The position numbers were made by a program, and so were the translations under genes. A stretch of DNA of 64,000 bases from Saprospiraceae bacterium (GTDB lineage Bacteria; Bacteroidota; Bacteroidia; Chitinophagales; Saprospiraceae): contig JADKBV010000011.1 of assembly GCA_016714895.1 (NCBI GenBank), positions 1,364,001 to 1,428,000 of the forward strand, given 5' to 3'. Each line of letters begins with the position of its first letter. Position 1 is the first letter of the stretch. Shown piece by piece: positions 37,838 through 46,795 of this stretch. A model generated the notes under the pieces. It had not been told where the DNA came from, searched no databases, and worked only from the letters and a program-made list of their open reading frames with translations.

Positions 37838-40216
37838 TTAAAACTGAATTCTGTACAAAATATCCGGAAAAAATCCGATCTGATACAAGGTGTCGATTCT
37901 GTTGGTCACCCGATTGTATCTTTTTGAAAAAACGTTTTGTTGATTGGTGACATTCTGAAAATCGAGAAAAAACTGTTGACTGATTTTTTTACCGTTCATC
38001 CTGAATCCGATTTTGGCATCCAATCTGAAATATGGTGTCAATTTTTCGCTGAATGCTTTTTGATTTTCCAATATTTCAAATCCCAACAATTTTGATGCTT
38101 CAAGATTCACCGGTGTAATATATCTGCCGCCGGCAAAGGTACATTTAAAGTCTGTGGTCAAAACAATTTTTTTGCCGGTTTTCCATTCTTTTCCACCCAA
38201 AAGGTTAAAAACGTATTCATTATTAAAAGCAGTATTTCGTTCAATGCCATCACTGCCTTTGTACTTGCTTTGGAATACGGATCCGGTAAATAAACCATAA
38301 TAAGACTGACTGAAAAACTTTTCAACGGTCCATTCAAATCCATAGTTTTGTCCGCTTCCTTCATTGACAAGATTGCCGACAAACGGAAAAACAAAGTCTG
38401 CTCCGGCATTGAGTATAGAAAATGAAGATGGTGCCATTTCAACCGGCACATCAAACAAATCCTGGTAATAGGTTTCCAGTTTTACCCTCCAGTTATTGGC
38501 GGGTTTGTAATCCCATCCCAACACAAAATGATGGGCTTTCGTAAATCCCAAATCTTCATTGCCGGCGACAAAATTACCGTTGACATCAGGAGTCAGCAAA
38601 AAGAATACCGGCATGGGTTGTACCTGACTATGTAGGCCATATCCGACATTTACCGATGATTTTTTACCCAAAGCATAGCTATAACCCAATCTCGGTTCGA
38701 TAGCTGCCTTGGTATTGAAGGTCTGAATCTGTCCGTGCAATCCTCCGATCCAGGTAGACCTTTCCCCAGATTTGTATTTGAAGGAAAGGTAGGGCTCCAA
38801 AGTTGTGATATTTCCGTCGATATCCCTCACGGGTTGAAGGTCGGGAAGTCCGTCATTGTCCAGATCCGGATTGTTGTCTCTGCTGAAGACCGTTGAAACC
38901 AAAGATCTGCTGTCTACGGTCACTCCTGCTCTGCTGCTCAGCCTTGGCGTGTACTTGCTGTTGACAAACGTGTGCAGGTTGATACGGTTTATGTCGTCAT
39001 CCACATCAGTATAATTGTATTTTTCGGTATAGGTATCATCGGTATATCTTTCTTCATCAAATTTATTGACATTTTTTGAAAATGAAAGGGTAGACCTGAG
39101 GTAATGTTTTTCGTTGAGCATCAGGGTGTGTTTGACACCAGCCACAGCAAATTGAGAAACCGCCCTGGAGTCCGCATCTTTGGTTGCAAAAAAGTCTCCG
39201 TCTTCGAGTTCCTGACCGATGAAGTTGATATCGCTCAATCCGCCGATGCCGAAGATTTTAAAATTTCCAAGTTTCGAATTGCCCAAATCAATATGAAAAG
39301 TCAGATCCTGATAATTGGGCGTCGCATTGGTACCAAATTCTAATCCAAAAACATCGGCCAACTGGACAAAACTGTACCGGTAACTCACGAGATACGATTT
39401 GTCCCCGGATTTGCCTATCGGACCTTCGGCCATGGCTTCGAGACCACTAAAAGCCGCCAACTGAAAGGTAAATTCCGCTTTGTCTTTGTTGCCCGAACGA
39501 AATCCCACATCAAACACACCGGAAAGGGCATTGCCGTATTCTGCCGGAAAAGCTGAAGTAAGAAAATCGGAGGTTTTGAGCAGGTTGGTATTGAGTGCAC
39601 TCACCGGTCCACCCGTCGTTCCCAGGGTAGAAAAGTGATTGGGGTTCGGAATGGGTACCCCTTCGAGTCTCCACAATATACCTGCGGGACTGTTGCCACG
39701 GACGACGATATCATTGCGCGAATCATTGGCAGTGGCTACACCGGCAAAATTGGAGACCAAACGGCTGGCATCGTTTCTGCCACCGCTGTATCGGGTGACT
39801 TCTTCCAGAGAAAAGGTGCGTGCGCTGACGTTGGCCATTTCGTTGAGGGTTTTGTCTTTATCGGCTTTGGCCGTAAAAACCACTTCATCCAGTTTGTTGA
39901 TGCTTTCTTCCATTGTGACATCGAGGATGGTCTCTTTTCCTGAAGTCACCAGAATATTGGGAATGCTGACAGATTCATAGCCGATATACGACACCCTGAT
40001 GGCGTATCTTCCTGGCATCAGATTTTCAAGGACAAATTTGCCGTTTTCATCGGTGACAGTACCGACGGAGGAAGAGGAATTGTCGAGGATTTCGACGCTG
40101 GCACCGATCAGGGTCACTTCGGTCACCCGGTCTTTGACGACCCCTTTGATGGCGGAATTTTGTGCTAAAAGGTGGTGGCTGAACCATATGCTGAAAAAAA
40201 TTAAAAACGATTTCAT
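37838..40216 (-). CDS. TonB-dependent receptor with N-terminal carboxypeptidase-regulatory-like domain
   Basis: This 792-residue protein has a signal peptide ending near HHLLAQ. A CarboxypepD_reg-like domain (AIKGVVKDRVTEVTLIGASVEIL through GRYAIRVSYIGYES) is followed by a plug domain (RNDIVVRGNSPAGILWRLEG) and a barrel of about 550 residues ending YQIGFFPDILYRIQF. It imports a ligand across the outer membrane with TonB energy. No SusD partner is adjacent, so glycan import is not implied. A TATTTTTG promoter box lies about 21-28 bases upstream. Confidence 0.9.
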   Translation of the reverse strand: MKSFLIFFSIWFSHHLLAQNSAIKGVVKDRVTEVTLIGASVEILDNSSSSVGTVTDENGKFVLENLMPGRYAIRVSYIGYESVSIPNILVTSGKETILDVTMEESINKLDEVVFTAKADKDKTLNEMANVSARTFSLEEVTRYSGGRNDASRLVSNFAGVATANDSRNDIVVRGNSPAGILWRLEGVPIPNPNHFSTLGTTGGPVSALNTNLLKTSDFLTSAFPAEYGNALSGVFDVGFRSGNKDKAEFTFQLAAFSGLEAMAEGPIGKSGDKSYLVSYRYSFVQLADVFGLEFGTNATPNYQDLTFHIDLGNSKLGNFKIFGIGGLSDINFIGQELEDGDFFATKDADSRAVSQFAVAGVKHTLMLNEKHYLRSTLSFSKNVNKFDEERYTDDTYTEKYNYTDVDDDINRINLHTFVNSKYTPRLSSRAGVTVDSRSLVSTVFSRDNNPDLDNDGLPDLQPVRDIDGNITTLEPYLSFKYKSGERSTWIGGLHGQIQTFNTKAAIEPRLGYSYALGKKSSVNVGYGLHSQVQPMPVFFLLTPDVNGNFVAGNEDLGFTKAHHFVLGWDYKPANNWRVKLETYYQDLFDVPVEMAPSSFSILNAGADFVFPFVGNLVNEGSGQNYGFEWTVEKFFSQSYYGLFTGSVFQSKYKGSDGIERNTAFNNEYVFNLLGGKEWKTGKKIVLTTDFKCTFAGGRYITPVNLEASKLLGFEILENQKAFSEKLTPYFRLDAKIGFRMNGKKISQQFFLDFQNVTNQQNVFSKRYNRVTNRIDTLYQIGFFPDILYRIQF

Positions 40217-40236
40217 AAGGTGTTTTGATTTTGGAA

Positions 40237-40244
40237 CAAAAATA
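40237..40244 (-). promoter_or_regulatory. Bacteroidota -7 promoter element (TATTTTTG) for the receptor gene
   Basis: Read on the minus strand, TATTTTTG lies 21 bases before the TonB-receptor ATG and fits TAnnTTTG. Confidence 0.4.
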
Positions 40245-40311
40245 GAGGATTGGGTAATAAAAAAAATAATGGTTTTCTGTGAATTGTCGGATTTTACCGG
40301 TGAATTGTAGG

Positions 40312-40896
40312 TTACCGGCGTTTGAGCCCTGCCTGATAGATTTGGTCTATCCAGGATTTGATTTGTTTTTCATTTGCTTTTTTGACGATACCAATGGTGG
40401 TGACCCTGACCGGATGAATACCACAAAACTCCAGGATGGATTTTCGCAATGCATTAATCGATGGCCTTCCGTACATCAGGTGGTAGTACCATCCCGGTTG
40501 ATCCATGGTGGTGATGATGTGTGCAGACCTTCCTGTCAGGAGTTTGTCCCACCATACTGAGTCCGGTTTGTATTGAAATGCCATTCCCGGAAGGAAAAGC
40601 CGGTCGATAAATCCTTTCATGATGGCCGGCATACCGCCCCACCAGACGGGATGTACCCATACCAGGTGATCTGCCCAAAGGATGTCCTGCCAGGCAAGGA
40701 GCAGATCGGGTTCGAGCTCAGTACGATGGCTGTATCCCCCGGCCAGGTTGGGATTAAACTTCAGGTCTGCCAGGTGAATGATTTTAACTTCCGCCCCACT
40801 ATCGGTTGCACCCTCTTTGTATGCTATGCTGAGCGAATGATTGAGACTGCCTTCGACAGGATGACCATTGATGATAAGAATCTTTTGGTGTGTCAT
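40312..40896 (-). CDS. NAD(P)H quinone oxidoreductase, flavodoxin-like fold
   Basis: This 194-residue protein starts at ATG 40896, because the N-terminal strand begins at MTHQKILIINGHP; the upstream ATG at 40944 is less likely. FMN-binding landmarks are NGHPVEGSLNHSLS and WVHPVWWGGMPAIMKGFIDRLFLPG. These match the KefG/MdaB/YwrO group, which reduces quinones or activates drugs. It is monocistronic. The physiological substrate is unknown. Confidence 0.84.
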   Translation of the reverse strand: MTHQKILIINGHPVEGSLNHSLSIAYKEGATDSGAEVKIIHLADLKFNPNLAGGYSHRTELEPDLLLAWQDILWADHLVWVHPVWWGGMPAIMKGFIDRLFLPGMAFQYKPDSVWWDKLLTGRSAHIITTMDQPGWYYHLMYGRPSINALRKSILEFCGIHPVRVTTIGIVKKANEKQIKSWIDQIYQAGLKRR

Positions 40897-41370
40897 ATTT
40901 TTAAAATTTTTTACAAAGTAACACCATTCGGGATGCCCCGTCAATCACTTTCCTGTGAATTGTGGAATACAAAGGATGAATTGTGACACAGAACAGGTGG
41001 TATGGATTAATAAATCACTAGAGGGTTGAAAAAGTTAACCCTCACTATAATATCACCCATATATCAAAACGAAGGAGTTCTATTTATATATGCGGATCAT
41101 CTAATGTGTTCATATAATTAGAAAAAAGGTATTCCTCGGTTTTTGAGAAATTGTTTCTTTCGTAGAATCGTTTTTTCCGCCTTTTTGTTTTTAGCTTAAA
41201 AATATCAGGAGACGGTACAAACAAAAAACTGTTTGAGCCAAAAATCGGATTGGAAAGCGCTTACAACTTCATTAATTGATCAGTTTAATTAACGCATAAA
41301 GCACTGAGGCGAGTTTTTTTTGTTTCCGTCGGGAAGATGACTTTTAAGCGTTAAGAAGACAAAACAGCGG

Positions 41371-41434
41371 CGGCATTTTTTGTTTACTTTTTTTTGCTGC
41401 AGAAAAAAGTAAAAGCCTTGCCGGCTCGAGGCAG
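41371..41434 (-). repeat. Dispersed hairpin repeat, diverged copy
   Basis: Read on the minus strand this gives GCCTCGAGCCGGCAAGGC, TTTTACTTTTTTC, a loop, then GAAAAAGTAAAC-like sequence. It shares the GCCGGC-GGC-TTTTACTTTT...AAAAGTAAACAAAAA layout with the copies at 55.36 and 55.66 kb. Confidence 0.5.
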
Positions 41435-41538
41435 AAGAGAAATCTTTTACAACTTCTTAATATATATAATGTAAAACATTCATTAAAAGGATCAATTTGA
41501 ATAAACAAAAAAGTTTACCCCATATCCCCATAAAAACC

Positions 41539-41546
41539 TATATTTG
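41539..41546 (+). promoter_or_regulatory. Bacteroidota -7 promoter element (TATATTTG)
   Basis: TATATTTG lies 23 bases before the hydrolase ATG and fits TAnnTTTG. A TTTA at about 41513 is a poor -33 candidate. Confidence 0.4.
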
Positions 41547-41569
41547 TACTTCTGTAAAAATGAATTCAG

Positions 41570-42259
41570 ATGAAAAAGTATCCTCTTTTGTTGTTGCATG
41601 GTGCTTTAGGTGCAGCAGAACAGTTTGACACCTTACAAAACCATTTGGCCGGGCATTATGATGTCCATACTTTAGATTTTAGCGGACACGGGACCGATGA
41701 TTTTGCAGGTCATTTCAGTATGAGCACCTTTGTGGACGACGTATTAAAATATATGGATCAAAATAAGTTGGGACAGTGCGATATTTTCGGATTCAGTATG
41801 GGTGGTTTTGTGGCTGTGTCGATAGCAACACAATATCCGGACAAAATCCATAGCATTATGACGCTTGGTACCAAGTGGTCCTGGGATGAAGTTACAGCTC
41901 TCAAAGAAACCAAAATGCTCGACCCTGAGGTCATTTTACAAAAAGTTCCCGATTTTGCCCGTACCCTTGAGCAACGACATTCCGGCAGCGCATGGAAGAG
42001 CGTTCTCTCCCGTACGGCAGCTTTGATGACAGACTTAGGGCGGGAAGGAGGTATTCCGGTGGCAGATCTGAACAAGCTAGATCTGCCGGTCCACATCTGT
42101 CTGGGCAGCGAAGACCGTATGGTAACCCGGGAAGAATCTGTTTTTGTCGCCGGTCACATTCCGGGAGCTCACTTTGCGCTTTTGGCCGATACGCCCCATC
42201 CTCTTGAAAAAGTCAACATGAAATTGTTGGCCGGTGAAATCAGAAAGTGGTTTAGGTAG
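41570..42259 (+). CDS. Alpha/beta hydrolase
   Basis: This 229-residue protein has an oxyanion region LLLLHGALGAAEQF, a nucleophile elbow GFSMGG (Ser76), an acid strand HICLGSEDRMV and a catalytic His in TPHPLEKV. It is a compact single-domain hydrolase with no signal peptide, so it is probably cytoplasmic. The substrate (ester or similar) is not evident. The acquired region begins just after its stop. Confidence 0.85.
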   Translation: MKKYPLLLLHGALGAAEQFDTLQNHLAGHYDVHTLDFSGHGTDDFAGHFSMSTFVDDVLKYMDQNKLGQCDIFGFSMGGFVAVSIATQYPDKIHSIMTLGTKWSWDEVTALKETKMLDPEVILQKVPDFARTLEQRHSGSAWKSVLSRTAALMTDLGREGGIPVADLNKLDLPVHICLGSEDRMVTREESVFVAGHIPGAHFALLADTPHPLEKVNMKLLAGEIRKWFR

Positions 42260-42423
42260 AGCACAAAAAGCAAAGGACAAACCGTCTGAAACATCTTCCG
42301 GAGATGCCAACACTATCTCAGATCCTGTACCCTGCAACGGCTCAAGAAACGTGGGTATCAATCACTTTTGGACATGTACTTTAAACTGAACCCACCAGTT
42401 TGCGAAGGAAGGGGGGAAAAAAA

Positions 42424-42516
42424 ATGAGAGAACCGATGCGTGAGGGAATCCCGTACGTACGGTGGTGTGAGAGGCGCTCCCCATCAGTTTTGGCTGGTGG
42501 GGCCGTCTACTCGATT
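42424..42516 (+). mobile_element. Group II intron 3' end remnant (domains V-VI)
   Basis: GAACCGATGCGTGAGGGAAT, then CCCGTACGTACGGT, resembles a group II intron domain V hairpin (pairing ACCG/CGGT, GGGAATCCC tip). A domain VI-like stem follows (GGCGCTCCCCATCAG / GGCTGGTGGGGCCGTC) and the end CTACTCGAT. The preceding 160 bases contain no reverse transcriptase or upstream intron domains, so this is only the tail. It marks the left edge of the acquired-looking segment. Confidence 0.6.
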
Positions 42517-42528
42517 AGCAGAAGTTTT

Positions 42529-42951
42529 TTATTTTATCAGTTCCAAAATTATAGTTAATACTCCAATTGTCAAGCATAGAGGTGAAAAATATTTTGTGTC
42601 ATTTTTCCCAAATTTCGTTTGTTTTATTTTCTTGAAAAAACCAACATATTTAAAATCTCCGATTGCTCTTAAAGTGAAAATGCTTGCGATAATCCAAAGT
42701 CCATATTTTGAAAGCCAATGGGTTTTGTTAAAAGTTATAAGTCCTGACATTACTAAAATGAAAAGACCAAAACCTAATAAGCCAAACGCAACAATTAATG
42801 TTGGTAAAATGGTAGGATTTAACACTTTTGTATTGTTATCGTCCTTTGTGGGTAACACTGCATCACTTCCCCATTTTCCTCCAAATGCCCAATAGAAGTG
42901 AATTGAGGAAATAAACAAGAAAATTAAAAATAATAAAATTGCTATTGTCAT
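42529..42951 (-). CDS. DUF3995 family membrane protein
   Basis: This 140-residue protein has four predicted transmembrane helices, starting LLFLIFLFISSIHFYWAFGG. The WAFGGKWGSDAVLPT segment and the later LRAIGDFKYVGFFK are typical of DUF3995 proteins in my recollection. It lies 1 base downstream of the FAD-monooxygenase stop codon on the same strand, so they are probably co-transcribed. Function unknown. Confidence 0.72.
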   Translation of the reverse strand: MTIAILLFLIFLFISSIHFYWAFGGKWGSDAVLPTKDDNNTKVLNPTILPTLIVAFGLLGFGLFILVMSGLITFNKTHWLSKYGLWIIASIFTLRAIGDFKYVGFFKKIKQTKFGKNDTKYFSPLCLTIGVLTIILELIK

Positions 42952-42952
42952 A

Positions 42953-44038
42953 TTAGTTCAAGTTAAAAATCGTATCCATTTGTTTTTTGTTGGCTGATTT
43001 TGGGATATTTTTCATTATGAAATTACGCAACCAAATCCCAAAACTGTTTTCTAAATGTGCCATTTTTCCAACTCTCCAACTTGTATTTACAATCGTATGT
43101 GCTTTCTTTCGTCTTAAATTCTCATATTCTGCAAAAGTATTTTGTATTTCAAGTCCACTGTCAAGCAATTTGCCTAAAACATAAGCGTCTTCAATGGCTT
43201 GACACGCACCTTGTCCCAAATTTGGCGTTGTGGCGTGAGCTGCATCTCCAATCAAACAAACATTTTCGTCTTGCCATTTGTCAATTGGTTTTAGGTCAAT
43301 AATGTCACTTACAATTATTTGTTCTTTTGTGGTAGCTGAAATAATATTTAAAATATCTATATGAAATTCACTAAAAAACTCTGTCAAGTTTACTTCATCT
43401 ACTTCTACATTTTTTGAGTTTGCCAAAGCATACCAATATACTTTTTTATCGCTGATTTTGACAAACCCAAAACGTTTACCCTTTCCCCAAGCTTCGTTCA
43501 GTTCGTTATGATATTTTTGTGGCAAGTCAATTTCGCAAACTCCTCTCCAACATATTTGGTTTGCGTTGCGTAATATGCTTTTTTCAAATAGTTGATTTCT
43601 AACAACTGATTTGATACCGTCTGCACCAATTACAATTTTGCTTTCAATGGTGGAATTGTCTTCAAAAGTCAGCTTAAAAAGTTCATTCTTTTCAATTTTT
43701 GAAAGGCGTTTTGATAAATTAATGTTTTCAAATCCAATTTCATTGGCAAGTATTTTTTGTAATTCTCCTCTGTGAATGGCAATATTTGAAACGCTATATT
43801 TTTGTTCGTATTCTGAAAGATTGACAACTGAAAGCGGTTTGAGTTGGTCGTCAGTAATTTTCATTAAGGAAATTTTATTCCCTGCGTTTTCAATTTTGTC
43901 TTGAATGCCTAATTTTTGGAATACTTGCATTGCATTATTTGCCAATATTATTCCTGCTCCAACAGGCTTTATTTCTATTGAACTCTCAAAAATGTTCACA
44001 TTCAGTCCTCTCTGTTTGAGTGTCAAGGCAGTTGTCAA
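42953..44038 (-). CDS. FAD-dependent monooxygenase (class A, TetX/salicylate-hydroxylase-like), N-terminus unclear
   Basis: The frame has 361 residues from TTG 44038. The class A flavin monooxygenase motifs are FAD-binding IGAGIGG (just upstream of that TTG), IGADGIKSVVRNQL and CLIGDAAHATTPNLGQGACQAIEDA. Upstream the frame is open to 44123 without ATG, reading through a Lys-rich stretch. The first Rossmann strand normally found before GAGIGG (such as IAII) is missing, so translation may begin at ATT 44060 or the start has been lost. It hydroxylates an aromatic or polycyclic substrate. Antibiotic inactivation is possible but not shown. Confidence 0.75.
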   Translation of the reverse strand: MTTALTLKQRGLNVNIFESSIEIKPVGAGIILANNAMQVFQKLGIQDKIENAGNKISLMKITDDQLKPLSVVNLSEYEQKYSVSNIAIHRGELQKILANEIGFENINLSKRLSKIEKNELFKLTFEDNSTIESKIVIGADGIKSVVRNQLFEKSILRNANQICWRGVCEIDLPQKYHNELNEAWGKGKRFGFVKISDKKVYWYALANSKNVEVDEVNLTEFFSEFHIDILNIISATTKEQIIVSDIIDLKPIDKWQDENVCLIGDAAHATTPNLGQGACQAIEDAYVLGKLLDSGLEIQNTFAEYENLRRKKAHTIVNTSWRVGKMAHLENSFGIWLRNFIMKNIPKSANKKQMDTIFNLN

Positions 44039-44060
44039 TCCACCAATTCCTGCTCCAATT

Positions 44061-44480
44061 TTTTTTTCTTTTTCCGTTTTTTTTCTGTCTGTTTTTTTTT
44101 GGGGTGTCTCGGTAAAATTTCTGCTAACGGTTTGCAGCTACCGCAGGCAGGGATTTTTGGACTAAACTTCCTACGAAGAACTGAACTTTAAATTTAGCAC
44201 TTTCCTGTCATACGAAGCACGAAACCCCTGCTTGCTTGTAGGTGCTGTTATAGCCAGTGGTTCTTGTCGTCTGTCCTTGTAAACCATTGTGATTGTTGAG
44301 ATTCAGTGTCAGTGTCATTGTCTGTTGGGTTGTGCGTTGCGTTTTTTATTTTTTTGAAGGGTCGGTAAATTTTTTAAAACAATTTTGTCTTGCGTTGGCT
44401 TTGCAAGCTCTTTGACAAAGCTTTGGTCTGCGTGTTGGCTTTGTGGGGCTTTGGCAATGTGCTTGCAAATTGGGTAGCAA
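44061..44480. other. GT-rich spacer with an imperfect inverted repeat
   Basis: No gene was recognised. 44120-44262 holds an imperfect inverted repeat: TAAC.GTTTGCAGCTACCGCAGGCAGGG facing CCCCTGCTTGCTTGTAGGTGCTGTTA. From 44260 to 44480 the plus strand is strikingly rich in G and T (TGTC, TTGTG, GGCTTTG words), similar in style to the spacer at 51.04-51.43 kb on the other side of the copper genes. Confidence 0.45.
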
Positions 44481-44731
44481 TTAATAATTTAATGTCAGTC
44501 CAACTCCAAATCCCATATCGCTATCGTAGTGTGTTCTAATCCCCATATTTCTATTTATGATATAACGCAAGTCAACCATAAATTCTTTGTCTGTATTTAC
44601 CATAAAACCAGCTCTTATTCTTTTCGTAATCGGTATATCTTCTCGCATTAAAGAAAGTCGAACAATTCCATCGTGATACACTTCTGCCTGAAAATTCACC
44701 AACATTGGAAGCGTGTACATAAACCCTAAAC
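44481..44731 (-). pseudogene. C-terminal barrel-like part of the multicopper oxidase, out of frame
   Basis: This is an approximately 80-residue continuation (FMYTLPMLVNFQAEVYHDG through YDSDMGFGVGLTLNY) that looks like the last strands of a CopB-like outer-membrane domain. Restoring one A in the A5 run (T5 at 44751-44755) joins it to the upstream oxidase frame through DNRTAVSLGF. It is therefore the end of that gene, not a separate one. Confidence 0.7.
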
Positions 44732-46729
44732 TTACAGCAGTTCTGTTGTCTTTTTATTAACTTGTCCGAATAAATTTTCTTCTTGTTCATCAATTCCCAT
44801 TTTTCTGTAACGCCAATCAAAACCAATAAACGGCATCAGCCATTGCATTTTTCCAATGTATCGTCCTATATGTGTTTCGGTTTCATAGCCGTGCATATCA
44901 TTGTAGCCTAAACGCCATTCTGAACCTATGCTCCAACGAGTGTTTTGTAACATTGCCATTCCATCGTTTCCGTTGGTAGCAAAATCGTTGTCTGCCATAA
45001 AATGAAATTTACGGTCGTCTGCAAATAGTTTACGTTGAGCCAATTTAGGATTTGTTATTAAAGGATTTGGAGCTTGATTTTCATAAGTAAATACTCTGCC
45101 CATACCACTCATCATATGGTAGAGAATATGACAGTGAAAAAACCAATCGCCTTCTACATTGGCGTTAAATTCCAATGTATCGGTTTCCATTGGCATAATG
45201 TCCACAACATTTTTTAAGGGTGCATTGGCGCCTTGACCATTGAGTAAACGAAAATCGTGTCCGTGCAAGTGCATTGGATGTCGCATCATAGAGTTGTTAT
45301 ATAAAACGATACGAACATTTTCACCTTTTTTGATTAGAATTTTATCAGTTTCAGATATTACTCTATTATCTAAACTCCAAACATAGCGGTTCATATTTCC
45401 TGTTAGTGTAAATTTTAACTCTTTTACGGGTGCATCTTTTGGAAGTGAAGTATTGTTGGGTGATTTCAACATTGCATAGTTTAACGTAACAATATCTGCC
45501 AAAGCATTGGCGTTGTATCTGTTTGGGTCGTTATCACTTTGTTTTGGTTTGCTGTCTCCAGTAATTTCCGGATACATTACCACATTCATATCCATTTGAT
45601 TTAGGCTCATATTCATTCCCATATCGTCCAAATCGCCATTCATTTTCATCATATCATTCATCATCTTCATTCCTTCAAAATACTTCAATCTTGGTTGTGA
45701 TGATTTCAGTTGTTTTATGCCGTTGCCAATGTATAATGATGCAGAATTGGTTCTGTCTTCGGTGGTTGCCAAAAATTCAAAAGCCGTATTTTCGGCAGGA
45801 ATAGTTACAATAATATCGTAGGTTTCAGAAACAGCAATAATCAATCTATCTACTTCAACAGGCTCTACATCGTTGCCATCATTAGCAACTACGGTAATTT
45901 TTCCACCTGCATAAGTAAGCCAAAAGTAAGATGAAGCACCACCATTTGAAATTCTTAAACGCACTTTGTCGCCTGCCTTTAATTCCTTTCCGTCAATTAT
46001 TGAAAGGTCGGTAATGGATTTGCCATTCATCAATATTTTTTCGTAATACACATCGCTTACATCCATTGCCAACATTCGTTTCCATTCGTTTTTGAGTTTA
46101 GTTTTGAAATGCCCAGCTTTAATGGCTTCTGCATAACTTTGAACGGCATTTTTTTTCAATGCTGGGTAATCGTTGGCATTATGCAACATTCTGTGAATGT
46201 TTTCAGGTTTTAAGTCTGTCCATTCGCTTAATACAATGGGAACGGTAGGTAAATCATCAATTCCCTTTCGAAATGTTTTGTCATCAGATTTTTTGAGCAT
46301 TATAAAATTGCCATACATTCCTATTTGTTCTTGCAAACCCGAATGACTGTGATACCAATGTGTGCCATTTTGAATAATTGGAAAACGGTAAACGTGTGTA
46401 GTATTTGGCTTGATTGGCATTTGCGTCAAATTAGGAACGCCATCTTCTTTGTTGGGTAAAAATAAGCCGTGCCAATGCAAAGATGTTTCTTCTTTAAGCA
46501 AATTATGAACGTAAATTTCTGCTGTGTCGCCTTCTGTAAAGACGAGCGTTGGCATAGGGATTTGTCCGTTTACGGCTATGGCTCTTTTGAATTTCCCAGT
46601 AAAGTTTACCAAAGTGTCTTTTACATAAAGGTCGTAACGAACTGTTTTTTGAGCGGATATATTATTACTGACCAATAGTAAAAATACTATCGGCAGCAAT
46701 TTTTTTGAAAGAATATTTTGTAGAACCAT
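44732..46729 (-). CDS. Multicopper oxidase, copper resistance type (frameshifted near the end)
   Basis: This 665-residue frame has a signal peptide (LLPIVFLLLVSNNISAQ) and all four copper motifs: HWHG (about 85), HWYHSHSG (about 124), HPMHLHGH (about 482) and HCHILYHMM (about 531). A Met-rich insert (about 360-395, DDMGMNMSLNQMDMN) resembles CopA-type periplasmic oxidases that detoxify Cu(I). Residues from about 580 form a CopB-like C-terminal part, broken by a one-base deletion at 44751-44755. It is the last structural gene of the copper set, downstream of the HMA-DUF3347 gene. Confidence 0.88.
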   Translation of the reverse strand: MVLQNILSKKLLPIVFLLLVSNNISAQKTVRYDLYVKDTLVNFTGKFKRAIAVNGQIPMPTLVFTEGDTAEIYVHNLLKEETSLHWHGLFLPNKEDGVPNLTQMPIKPNTTHVYRFPIIQNGTHWYHSHSGLQEQIGMYGNFIMLKKSDDKTFRKGIDDLPTVPIVLSEWTDLKPENIHRMLHNANDYPALKKNAVQSYAEAIKAGHFKTKLKNEWKRMLAMDVSDVYYEKILMNGKSITDLSIIDGKELKAGDKVRLRISNGGASSYFWLTYAGGKITVVANDGNDVEPVEVDRLIIAVSETYDIIVTIPAENTAFEFLATTEDRTNSASLYIGNGIKQLKSSQPRLKYFEGMKMMNDMMKMNGDLDDMGMNMSLNQMDMNVVMYPEITGDSKPKQSDNDPNRYNANALADIVTLNYAMLKSPNNTSLPKDAPVKELKFTLTGNMNRYVWSLDNRVISETDKILIKKGENVRIVLYNNSMMRHPMHLHGHDFRLLNGQGANAPLKNVVDIMPMETDTLEFNANVEGDWFFHCHILYHMMSGMGRVFTYENQAPNPLITNPKLAQRKLFADDRKFHFMADNDFATNGNDGMAMLQNTRWSIGSEWRLGYNDMHGYETETHIGRYIGKMQWLMPFIGFDWRYRKMGIDEQEENLFGQVNKKTTELL

Positions 46730-46760
46730 TTTAAGATTTTCATTTGTTGAGTTTAAGAAA

Positions 46761-46786
46761 TGGCGTAACCGTTTTCGATTACGCCA
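46761..46786. terminator. Hairpin between the DUF3347 and oxidase genes
   Basis: TGGCGTAA and TTACGCCA form a perfect 8-base-pair stem around CCGTTTTCGA. It sits between the oxidase start (46729) and the HMA-DUF3347 stop (46796). There is only a weak T tract on the minus strand, so it may be an attenuating or processing hairpin rather than a full terminator. Confidence 0.45.
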
Positions 46787-46795
46787 AATTGGAGT

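Larger units (their letters stand above)
40897..41569. other. 673-base intergenic region with a hairpin repeat
   Basis: Apart from the hairpin repeat at 41371-41434 and the promoter-like TATATTTG at 41539, nothing was recognised. Confidence 0.4.

Noticed and set aside
44120..44262. Integron attC site
   Set aside because: The arms do not match the RYYYAAC/GTTRRRY core pair, and no integrase gene is seen.
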